Shown: positions 1 to 6,574 of the stretch, one piece after another
How positions within the stretch are numbered: position 1 is the first letter of the stretch
How the letters are laid out: each line of letters starts with the position of its first letter
From: DATFYI01 sp035315125
GTDB lineage: Bacteria > Chloroflexota > Anaerolineae > Anaerolineales > Anaerolineaceae
Direction of reading: 5' to 3'
Assembly: GCA_035315125.1 (NCBI GenBank)
Contig: DATFYI010000022.1
Location: 1 to 13,821 of the forward strand
Length of the DNA stretch: 13,821 nucleotides
Made by a program: the position numbers and the translations under genes
Notes under the pieces: model-generated
What the model saw: only the letters and a program-made list of their open reading frames with translations
What the model was told of the DNA's origin: nothing
The model's database searches: none

Positions 1-443
1 CACGGATCGAAAACCCGCGTAACTTCTTTGAGGCTCGCCTTTGAGATTATTGACTCAATCCGCCGTCGCGGCATTGTATGCAGCAACGGGAGGATGATCC
101 AGCGGTCGAGGGGGTTGGCATACTTCTCAATTGTCGAAAGATTTTCAATCGCCACAAGGGGTAATTCATCAGGATGCACATAAATTGGACAATTCCACAT
201 ACGTGCTAGCTCAAGGGCTGACCCGGCGTGATCGGGGTGGTCGTGTGTAAGCAGGATCATAGCTGGACGCGTATTCATTCCGAACAAGGACTCCGCGGTC
301 TTCCGAATCAACCATCCGTAATTCGCCGATGCGGCATCAATCAAGACCCATGTTGATCCGGACTGCACGAAGTAAACGTTGGACCGACTGATTCCCTTGC
401 CTGTCTCCATATAATACACGCCGAGTGCAATCTCACGGCACAA
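1..443 (-). CDS. MBL-fold metallo-hydrolase, 5' part (runs off left edge)
   Basis: This is the N-terminal part of a metallo-beta-lactamase-fold hydrolase, read on the minus strand; about 147 residues are visible and the C-terminal part lies outside the window. Numbering from the TTG at 443, the first beta strands read ALGVYYMETGKG and SRSNVYFV, then VLIDAA, and the zinc-binding motif THDHPDH (H67, H69, D71, H72) followed by AGSA. This order is the hallmark of the MBL superfamily, whose members hydrolyse thioesters, lactones, lactams or phosphodiesters; the substrate cannot be deduced here. The start is uncertain: TTG at 443 gives the usual short lead before the first strand, with GTG at 419 and ATG at 410 as alternatives, and none has a clear ribosome binding site. 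The frame stays open upstream to a stop near 541 but offers no ATG, GTG or TTG there. It follows cfa in the same direction after about 200 bases in which I see no gene. Confidence 0.85.
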   Translation of the reverse strand, partial: MCREIALGVYYMETGKGISRSNVYFVQSGSTWVLIDAASANYGWLIRKTAESLFGMNTRPAMILLTHDHPDHAGSALELARMWNCPIYVHPDELPLVAIENLSTIEKYANPLDRWIILPLLHTMPRRRIESIISKASLKEVTRVFDP

Positions 444-643
444 GCCGTTGTCGGCTTTGCTATGTTCTCGTTTTATATCGCACTCTCCGGCTCGGTCAGG
501 GTATTTAATTTCAGCATTAGTAACCTGATTTATCGGTTTTCATTCATACTTGCTTTTTTTGACGAGCAGCTAATGTCACAGTCATCCATCCGGCTTTAAT
601 GGTTATCACGCTCTTCGAGGGAAAATACTTTCTCAATGTATCA

Positions 644-1765
644 TCAACTCAATCGACATTCCGGTTGGGGAGTACCTCTGCGAGTCAATACAATCTGCCA
701 TAATTGTTGCGCTCTGGCCCGAAAGGCGCCTGCGCTATTTAGAAGATAATAACTCCACATCCGGCGAAAACGTTCGCCATATCTATCTTTCAGGGCAGGC
801 CAGGCTTGTTCAAATTTGGCGTTCCAGGCCATCAGAGTTTTGTCATAATGGGGGCCGAAGTTGTGCCAATCTTCCATTACAAAATTTGGCTCGAACGCTT
901 TACCAAGCTGGGTAATGGATGGCAGCATTCCGTTGGGAAAGATATATTTATGCGTCCAGGGTTCACCCGCCGTCAGTGTCTGATTGCTGCCAATTACGTG
1001 AATTAAGGCAATACCGTTCTCGTTCAAGCAGCGATCCACTACTCGCATATAAGTAGAGTAATTCTTATAACCGACGTGTTCCAACATGCCAATTGAGATG
1101 ATGGCATCGAACTTTCCTTCCACATCGCGGTAATCTTGAAAACGTAGGTCAACCGGTAAACCCCGGCAGAATTCTTGAGCAAAGGCCAGTTGTTCTCTGG
1201 ATATAGTAACGCCTACCACATGTGCGTTGTACTTCTTGGCGGCGAATTTCGCAAAACCGCCCCATCCGCAGCCAAATTCAAGCACGCTCATACCTGGTTT
1301 TAAGCCGATTTTCTGGCAGACCAGATCGAGTTTGGCCTCCTGGGCCTCATCCAGCGTGGTGGCGTTTTTCCAGTAACCGCAGGTATAGTTCAACAATTTG
1401 TCCAGAAATGCGCAATACAAATCATTTCCCAGATCATAAACATCTTTACCAACCTGAAGCGCCCTGGAGCGGGTCTGCATATTAAATAGGCGGGATGTAA
1501 GCACCTGGAGGGCAAATTTCCAATTCCCTTTGACCTTTGTCTCAAGGTTCGCTTTCAATACGCGATATATAAATTGGTCGATTGCATCGCAATCCCACCA
1601 GCCGTCCATATAGGTTTCGCCCAGCCCTAAAGAGGATTCCCGTAATACCCGGTTATATAAACTTGAGTCGTGTACCTGAATATCCCAGGGATTTTGGCCA
1701 TTTACTTCGATACCTGCCTGTGAGAGAAGATCCCTGATGATAATTTCAGATTGTTGTGTTGCCAT
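644..1765 (-). CDS. cfa: Cyclopropane-fatty-acyl-phospholipid synthase
   Basis: Cfa transfers a methylene group from S-adenosylmethionine to the cis double bond of unsaturated acyl chains in membrane phospholipids, which stabilises the membrane under acid or other stress. The 373-residue product resembles E. coli Cfa (382 residues) along its whole length. The N-terminal domain carries SLGLGETYMDGWWDCD (residues 45-60). The active-site cysteine lies in YTCGYWK (C129), and the SAM-binding glycine motif VLEFGCGWGG spans 161-170. Further conserved blocks follow: VGVTIS, GMLEHVG, LIHVIGS, KYIFPNG and MEDWHNFGPHYDKTLMAW, holding the Glu, His and Tyr positions used by the family. The ATG at 1765 is preferred over a longer TTG start at 1813, because GGGAGG lies about 8 bases upstream and the protein then begins just before the conserved region. 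It is codirectional with the membrane protein upstream (117-base gap). No residue looks missing. Confidence 0.96.
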   Translation of the reverse strand: MATQQSEIIIRDLLSQAGIEVNGQNPWDIQVHDSSLYNRVLRESSLGLGETYMDGWWDCDAIDQFIYRVLKANLETKVKGNWKFALQVLTSRLFNMQTRSRALQVGKDVYDLGNDLYCAFLDKLLNYTCGYWKNATTLDEAQEAKLDLVCQKIGLKPGMSVLEFGCGWGGFAKFAAKKYNAHVVGVTISREQLAFAQEFCRGLPVDLRFQDYRDVEGKFDAIISIGMLEHVGYKNYSTYMRVVDRCLNENGIALIHVIGSNQTLTAGEPWTHKYIFPNGMLPSITQLGKAFEPNFVMEDWHNFGPHYDKTLMAWNAKFEQAWPALKDRYGERFRRMWSYYLLNSAGAFRARAQQLWQIVLTRRGTPQPECRLS

Positions 1766-1882
1766 TTTTCCCGCCTCCCATAAGAAATGAATTGTATATG
1801 TACAAACACTCAAAATGGGTTCCAGATGCTGGACTTATCCCTCCTTTTCACCCGTAGCGTGGGAACCAGGGAAGAGAGTGTG

Positions 1883-2812
1883 TCAGGCCTGCACCACAGC
1901 CTCTTCAAGCTTCCTATTCTGTAGGCGAGTCGCTTGTTTTCGGCTGAAATAAATTCCGCACCAGAAGAAAATGCTCATCAGATTTCCAAAATGCCAGGCA
2001 GTTGGCCCTAACCAATTGGCTAATAAAGGTGTCCAGGCGATCAGCCAGGTGGCAATCATCCAGGGTCGTTTCATACGCGCCAGGGCTGGGGTTAGTAAAA
2101 TAAAATGATAGGGAAATAAATGCGGTGTGGCCAGACTCCCAGCCGCCATCAGTAAATCTTCATCTCCTCTGGAGAACCACATTAAAGGCAACGCCAGTAG
2201 AATTCCCCATGGAAAAATGGAAATATCTTGGATCCACTCGACTTTCCAGGCTGGTGTGAGAACCTTTAAAAAATTTAATGGCCACAATCCCCAGATCAGC
2301 AGCGAGATAATTCCCCAAATAATGCCTGCAATAATCGAATTTTTCTTGGCCAACAGTGCAAAGGCAGCGATTTGTGGTTTCATCAGGGCTAAAGGTGCGC
2401 CGATTGGGAGGAGGATCAAACCAACTAACACTACGCCATCCAAGTTGCCCATAAAAATAACCCACATTGTGGGCAGCGAAAAGATTGCCAGCAAGGCAGG
2501 CAGAACTGACGTGCTGTATTTGCGTGTTCGGTAGATGATTGCAAGTCCCGTAATGCCAATTAAAATTGGCCAGTTGACAAAATGAACGACATCTAATGTC
2601 CAGGGCGTCCAGATTGGGTAGAGTACGCCTTGACTAAAATATGCTTTCCAATCGAACCCCTGCGGAATAAAAAATCCCAAAATATAGAAAAAAACAAAGA
2701 TAGCAGCAAGCAACCATAAATTTTTGATAAATTTATTCCTGAATTCATCATTCTTAAAAAGATCAAATTTATTTTTCAATCCATCTTTTATGTTGATAAA
2801 ATAAGCTTCCAT
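1883..2812 (-). CDS. Polytopic membrane protein, GT87-like
   Basis: This 309-residue integral membrane protein has a charged N-terminus (about 30 residues rich in Lys, Asp and Asn) followed by roughly eight hydrophobic segments and a short basic tail. Two patches resemble the mannosyltransferase-type GT87/DUF2029 family: FDWKAYFSQG just after the first membrane segment, where that family keeps its acidic D..Y motif, and MGNLDGVVLVGLIL followed by ALMKPQIAA (KPQ at 145-147). GT-C enzymes use polyprenyl-phosphate sugars and act on the outer face of the membrane. The protein is shorter than typical GT87 members (about 400 residues), so activity is doubtful and it may be a divergent or minimal relative. 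The ATG at 2812 lacks a good ribosome binding site. It sits between another GT-C-like protein and cfa on the same strand, and like its upstream neighbour it is visibly more AT-rich than comM. Confidence 0.7.
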   Translation of the reverse strand: MEAYFINIKDGLKNKFDLFKNDEFRNKFIKNLWLLAAIFVFFYILGFFIPQGFDWKAYFSQGVLYPIWTPWTLDVVHFVNWPILIGITGLAIIYRTRKYSTSVLPALLAIFSLPTMWVIFMGNLDGVVLVGLILLPIGAPLALMKPQIAAFALLAKKNSIIAGIIWGIISLLIWGLWPLNFLKVLTPAWKVEWIQDISIFPWGILLALPLMWFSRGDEDLLMAAGSLATPHLFPYHFILLTPALARMKRPWMIATWLIAWTPLLANWLGPTAWHFGNLMSIFFWCGIYFSRKQATRLQNRKLEEAVVQA

Positions 2813-2931
2813 ACTAAAAGTTTATCACTTCCACAAATTTTGATGATATGACAGCGAAATTACACATTTGTAAGCATGGGCCAAGTGGCTTTTTCCCCAT
2901 GCTATATCAAGCTTTTGACCTCGTGAAATTC

Positions 2932-4551
2932 CTAATTTTTGGGTATCCAGACTTCCACATTCCAAACTTGCCCGGTTTGTGGCATACCTAGAGAGATCGT
3001 CTCTTGATATTGATATTTTTGTTGGATGGCGGCCCAGGGGACTAGGTGAGAATTATCTATTGTGACGATAATTTTTTCAAACCGCTTTGCATTAATTTCG
3101 CTGATGATTTGGTTTTGATAGTCAATTCCTCTCTGTTTCACTGTATTGTATGCTGGTGCCAGAATTGTCTTTGGATAAGGCCTGGTCTGGTAAAAAAGGT
3201 CGCTCTGGCCCGAATCGATAATTGGCTTATCCATCTGGATCAGAAGCGGGGCAATTGCCGGTGAATTTAATATTTTGTTCGAAGAACTGATGATTTCTTC
3301 TAGACGGCTCCACCCTATTTGAAAAGATTCCGGGTTATTTGGATTTAGAACCCATTGAGAGATTATAAATAAATTGGTGATCACCAATGGTATGGCAAGT
3401 ATAGAAATGCTGCGTTTAAGATTAAGATGTTTAAACCCGGCAATGATCAAAAAAGGCGTCATGATTTCAAATAAGTAAACAATATAATTATTTAGATTTT
3501 GCCCAAGCACCAATATGATTGCCAGAGTAGAGATTGCGAATGAAAACCAGGCCAGATCAATGCGAAAACTAAAGAACGGTCTGTTCCAATGGAAGATGTC
3601 TAAATGCTTGCCAGGAGTTCGTAAAGCCTTAATGAAAATTTGAAAAGGTACTAATACCTGTCTTGATTGATTATAGAAAGCGATAAGTAGAATAATGATC
3701 CAAATGGGCAAGTATACAATGATAAAGTACAGGAGTTGCATGAGCACGAACTGGATATTATTTCCAGTATTGTTTAAGTTAATCAGAATAGTGTCGAGAA
3801 AATAGCATTCACATATTAAGTTCACAAATCCTGCCGTAATCAAGAAAAGGGGCAACGATCCTAGAAAATAAAAAAGCCCCTTTTTCTTTGAAATAAAAAA
3901 GAACAGGTAGCTAAAAATTATCCCGAATGACAGAAAAAAATATGGCTTGGTATAAAATGCCAGCATACTCAAGATAGAACTGGCAATTAAGCTTTTCGAG
4001 TTAAATTTGTATTTCTCTGGCAAAAAAATAGCACTGAGAAACAACAAGACACCCAGGGCATCGGGACGGGTGATCGGTATTAAGTTAAATAACAGGCTGC
4101 CAAATACAATGAAACCACCCGAAATGGCAAATTCCGGCGCTGTGCCCTTTAGAAGCAGCCATTGAGTGATGATTATCCCTGTCAACACAAGACAAACGAT
4201 CGAAATAGTCCGGTGAACTGCCAGGGTATTGCCAAAGATTGCAGCAAATGGCAATACTACAAAATTGTAGACAATGCCATACACGTTCATTCCAAGCGGT
4301 TGATTTATCAGGCTGTAGGGGTTTATTCCGTGAAGAAGGTAATTGGTAGATAATAAAATAGCGCCCTCACGAAATTCCACCGGAACCGGCGTTGTTATGA
4401 TCGTTATGGCGTAATTAAAAAACCAGATGGCGAAAAAGGATAACCCGAGGATGAATACCAGTCGGAAAATTTTTTGAATGGCCTGATTCTCCAGGAATGA
4501 CTTAAGAGCTAAACGATAGTTCATAATTGAGCGATTTTGGAAAGTGGCCAT
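2932..4551 (-). CDS. GT39-like (GT-C fold) polytopic membrane glycosyltransferase
   Basis: This 539-residue protein has a short cytoplasmic head, about eleven to twelve hydrophobic segments and a soluble C-terminal domain of roughly 110 residues. GT-C features are visible. After the first membrane span an outer loop carries PVEFREGAILL (E59, R61, E62), matching the acidic catalytic-loop position of GT39/ArnT-type enzymes, followed by LHGINPYS, which echoes the usual GxPLY block. TRPDALGVLL lies at 161-170 and FYTKPYFFL near 200, where family members keep a Lys or Pro. The likely role is transfer of a sugar from a polyprenyl-phosphate donor to a lipid, glycan or protein outside the membrane; donor and acceptor are unknown. 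Starts at 4551 or at the Met ten residues in are both possible, each with a weak ribosome binding site. G+C is low: two sampled 60-base lines each had 19 of 60. It follows comM after 63 bases. Confidence 0.75.
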   Translation of the reverse strand: MATFQNRSIMNYRLALKSFLENQAIQKIFRLVFILGLSFFAIWFFNYAITIITTPVPVEFREGAILLSTNYLLHGINPYSLINQPLGMNVYGIVYNFVVLPFAAIFGNTLAVHRTISIVCLVLTGIIITQWLLLKGTAPEFAISGGFIVFGSLLFNLIPITRPDALGVLLFLSAIFLPEKYKFNSKSLIASSILSMLAFYTKPYFFLSFGIIFSYLFFFISKKKGLFYFLGSLPLFLITAGFVNLICECYFLDTILINLNNTGNNIQFVLMQLLYFIIVYLPIWIIILLIAFYNQSRQVLVPFQIFIKALRTPGKHLDIFHWNRPFFSFRIDLAWFSFAISTLAIILVLGQNLNNYIVYLFEIMTPFLIIAGFKHLNLKRSISILAIPLVITNLFIISQWVLNPNNPESFQIGWSRLEEIISSSNKILNSPAIAPLLIQMDKPIIDSGQSDLFYQTRPYPKTILAPAYNTVKQRGIDYQNQIISEINAKRFEKIIVTIDNSHLVPWAAIQQKYQYQETISLGMPQTGQVWNVEVWIPKN

Positions 4552-4614
4552 TATTTCTTATTTTCCAATTATTGTTCGGTTCCATCTTTTAGGTGAGGGC
4601 CAGACAATTTGCTG

Positions 4615-6171
4615 TCATTCCTCATTCATCCTTGGCCGGTATTGTAGCGCTTCAGCCAAATGAGTGGGCTGGATGATCTCACTACCAGCCAGGTCGGCGA
4701 TCGTGCGGGCCAGTTTGAGCACCCGGTGATAAGCGCGCGCCGATAGTTGGAGTTGGTTCATGGCGGTCTTCATCAAGCTGCGGCCGGTATCATCCAGGGC
4801 GCAAAACTTGCGAACTTCGGCCGGGCGCATATCGGCGTTGCAAGTGACCGTCATCGTTAGAGCAGTGCTATGTTGAGCTGGTTCTTTCCCGTTACTAAAC
4901 CGTTCGCGCTGCTTCTGGCGAGCAATTTCGACACGTGCCTGGACGATATGAGAGCTTTCCCCCAGGCGGTTATCAGACAGTTTTTCGTATTCGACGCGCG
5001 GCACATGGATATGAATATCGATCCTGTCGAGCAGCGGGCCGGAAATGCGTTTCTGGTATTTGGTTACAATGGCCGGGGAACAGGTGCAGGGTTTGAGCGG
5101 ATCGCCGTAATAGCCGCACGGGCAGGGGTTCATGGCGGCGATCAATTGAAAATTAGCCGGGAAGGTTAATGAACCCTGGGCACGGCTGATCGTGACGATT
5201 TTGTCCTCAATCGGCTGGCGCATAACTTCCAGAACGCGTGGGCCAAATTCGGGCAGTTCATCCAGAAAGAGTACGCCACGGTGCGCCAGTGAAACCTCGC
5301 CGGGGTGGGGCCAGTTGCCGCCGCCGACCAACCCGGCATGGCTGATGGTGTGGTGCGGGGCCCGGAAAGGTCGGCTGCGCACCAGCGGCACATCGGGTGG
5401 TAATTGGTCGGCCACCGAATAAATGCGCGTTACATCCAGCGCTTCTTCAATGGACATGCGCGGCAGAATGGCTGGCAGGGCACGCGCCAGCAGTGTTTTT
5501 CCGGATCCGGGCGGCCCCACCATCAAGACATTATGCCCACCTGCCGCGGCAACTTCCAGAGCGCGCTTGACGTGCTCCTGGCCTTTAATATCGTGAAAAT
5601 CCGTCTGGACGATAACGTCCAATTCTTCGGCCTGAACCGGCGGAGCTGGATCAATTGGTTGCGCACCGGATAGGTGTGAGGCCAGACCGGTCAGTGAAGA
5701 AACCGGGATCACTTCCAGGTCTGGGATGAGAGCGGCTTCGGCCGCGTCGGTTTCCGGGACGAAGATGCACTTGAAACCCTCCTGACGGGCAACCGCCGCC
5801 ATGGGCAGTACGCCACGCACGTGACGGACGCTGCCATCCAGGGATAGTTCGCCAACCACCATACAACCGTCAAGAGCTTCGGGCAATATTTGATCAGAAG
5901 CGACCAGCACTCCCAGAGCGATAGGCAAATCGTAAGCCGGACCTTCTTTTCGCACCGAGGCGGGTGCCAGGTTCACTGTGACGCGTTTGCGGGGGAAGAA
6001 CAGGCCGGCATTTTTTACGGCAGATTGGACACGCTCGCGGCTTTCCTGGACAGCCGTATCCGGCAAACCAACAATAACCATTGATGGCAGACCCTGGCCG
6101 GTATCGACTTCTACCTCGACAATTACTCCCTCCAGGCCGATGACTGCACAGGAATAGACACGGGCCAGCAT
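4615..6171 (-). CDS. comM: ComM/YifB-family Mg-chelatase-like AAA+ ATPase
   Basis: The 518-residue product has the full ComM/YifB layout and usual length. In Haemophilus and Vibrio, ComM is a hexameric helicase that drives branch migration when incoming single-stranded DNA is integrated during natural transformation, but homologues also occur in bacteria not known to be competent. The N-terminal Lon-protease-like fold domain (about 1-165) contains VGLPDTAVQESRERV and LAPASVRKEGPAYDLPIA. The AAA+ core has Walker A GPPGSGKT (219-226), FRAPHHTISHAGLVGGG, Walker B VLFLDELPEF (300-309) and RISGPLLDRID (375-385). A four-cysteine cluster, NPCPCGYYGDPLKPCTCSP (C350, C352, C362, C364), lies inside the core. 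The C-terminal Mg-chelatase domain includes LSARAYHRVLKLARTIADL. ATG 6171 has no ribosome binding site but sits six bases after a good -10 element, implying a leaderless mRNA. G+C is clearly higher than in the two membrane genes that follow (32 of 60 in one sampled line). Confidence 0.96.
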   Translation of the reverse strand: MLARVYSCAVIGLEGVIVEVEVDTGQGLPSMVIVGLPDTAVQESRERVQSAVKNAGLFFPRKRVTVNLAPASVRKEGPAYDLPIALGVLVASDQILPEALDGCMVVGELSLDGSVRHVRGVLPMAAVARQEGFKCIFVPETDAAEAALIPDLEVIPVSSLTGLASHLSGAQPIDPAPPVQAEELDVIVQTDFHDIKGQEHVKRALEVAAAGGHNVLMVGPPGSGKTLLARALPAILPRMSIEEALDVTRIYSVADQLPPDVPLVRSRPFRAPHHTISHAGLVGGGNWPHPGEVSLAHRGVLFLDELPEFGPRVLEVMRQPIEDKIVTISRAQGSLTFPANFQLIAAMNPCPCGYYGDPLKPCTCSPAIVTKYQKRISGPLLDRIDIHIHVPRVEYEKLSDNRLGESSHIVQARVEIARQKQRERFSNGKEPAQHSTALTMTVTCNADMRPAEVRKFCALDDTGRSLMKTAMNQLQLSARAYHRVLKLARTIADLAGSEIIQPTHLAEALQYRPRMNEE

Positions 6172-6177
6172 CAGATA

Positions 6178-6206
6178 AGTGTAGATTCGGCCGGTCTAAA
6201 AGTCAA
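6178..6206 (-). promoter_or_regulatory. comM promoter, predicted leaderless start
   Basis: Read on the minus strand, TTGACT (6206-6201) matches five of six bases of the -35 consensus. It is followed by exactly 17 bases and then TACACT (6183-6178), four of six for the -10. Only six bases (TATCTG) separate the -10 from the comM ATG, so initiation at the usual +7 position would fall on the A of the start codon. There is no Shine-Dalgarno sequence, which fits a leaderless transcript. Confidence 0.65.
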
Positions 6207-6327
6207 ATGAAATGATGGGGATAAGATAAAAAGAATAATGGCAGGATTGGATATGAAGGCGACCCGCAGCCTGATCCTGCGGCAAACAGTGTGGTCCGAA
6301 CAGAAAATCTCACCGGAATCTCATTTA

Positions 6328-6361
6328 TATTATGATAATTAATATTATAATTATCATAATA
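6328..6361. repeat. AT-rich perfect inverted repeat (14+14 bases, 6-base spacer)
   Basis: The left arm TATTATGATAATTA (6328-6341) is the exact reverse complement of the right arm TAATTATCATAATA (6348-6361), separated by ATATTA. It lies in the comM/683-residue-protein divergent region, about 122 bases upstream of the comM -35 element and about 175 bases upstream of the plus-strand extended -10. No U-tract or GC-rich stem is present, so it is a poor terminator. A binding site for a dimeric regulator, or a cruciform-prone DNA element, are the likelier readings. The factor is unknown. Confidence 0.7.
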
Positions 6362-6535
6362 GAGATAGAATCGGCCATATATTTCATGTGTGCCAGCTTT
6401 GATTCTTTTCGATAAGTAGTTCTTTAAAAACCTTATTTTGCTACCGGGAAGTCCATCCCTGCCTGGCAGATCTATTAAAGTGATTTCGATCTGCTGCTCT
6501 TGCCTTGCACGGATGATCAATGGCAGGCTTTCACC

Positions 6536-6544
6536 TGCTATCAT
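6536..6544 (+). promoter_or_regulatory. Extended -10 element for the 683-residue protein gene
   Basis: TGCTATCAT reads as an extended -10 (TG, one base, then TATCAT with five of six consensus bases). No good -35 lies 16 to 18 bases upstream, which extended -10 promoters tolerate. Transcription would start near 6551, leaving a leader of about 24 bases that carries GGAG before the ATG at 6575. The position supports that ATG rather than an earlier in-frame start at 6500. Confidence 0.45.
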
Positions 6545-6574
6545 CAGATTTGGTTAGAAAATGGAGATATTTCA

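Larger units (their letters stand above)
6172..6574. other. Divergent intergenic region (403 bases)
   Basis: This stretch lies between the divergent starts of comM (minus) and the 683-residue protein gene (plus). It holds the comM promoter, a long AT-rich inverted repeat and an extended -10 element just before the plus-strand gene, each listed separately. A 113-codon open frame on the minus strand (6203-6544) crosses it, but its translation resembles no family I know and it overlaps the regulatory elements, so I do not call it a gene. I see no tRNA or recognisable riboswitch here. Confidence 0.6.

Noticed and set aside
1766..1882. Possible promoter (TACAAT) upstream of cfa
   Set aside because: A TACAAT hexamer is present but no -35 lies at a suitable distance, and the AT-rich context makes a chance match likely.
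2874..2902. GCATGGG/CCCATGC inverted repeat between the two AT-rich membrane genes
   Set aside because: Only seven pairs around a 15-base loop, no U-run after it on the minus strand, and an alternative small hairpin competes; too weak to call a terminator.
6203..6544. 113-codon open frame on the minus strand in the comM upstream region
   Set aside because: Its translation shows no recognisable domain, and it overlaps the comM -35, the palindrome and the plus-strand promoter.
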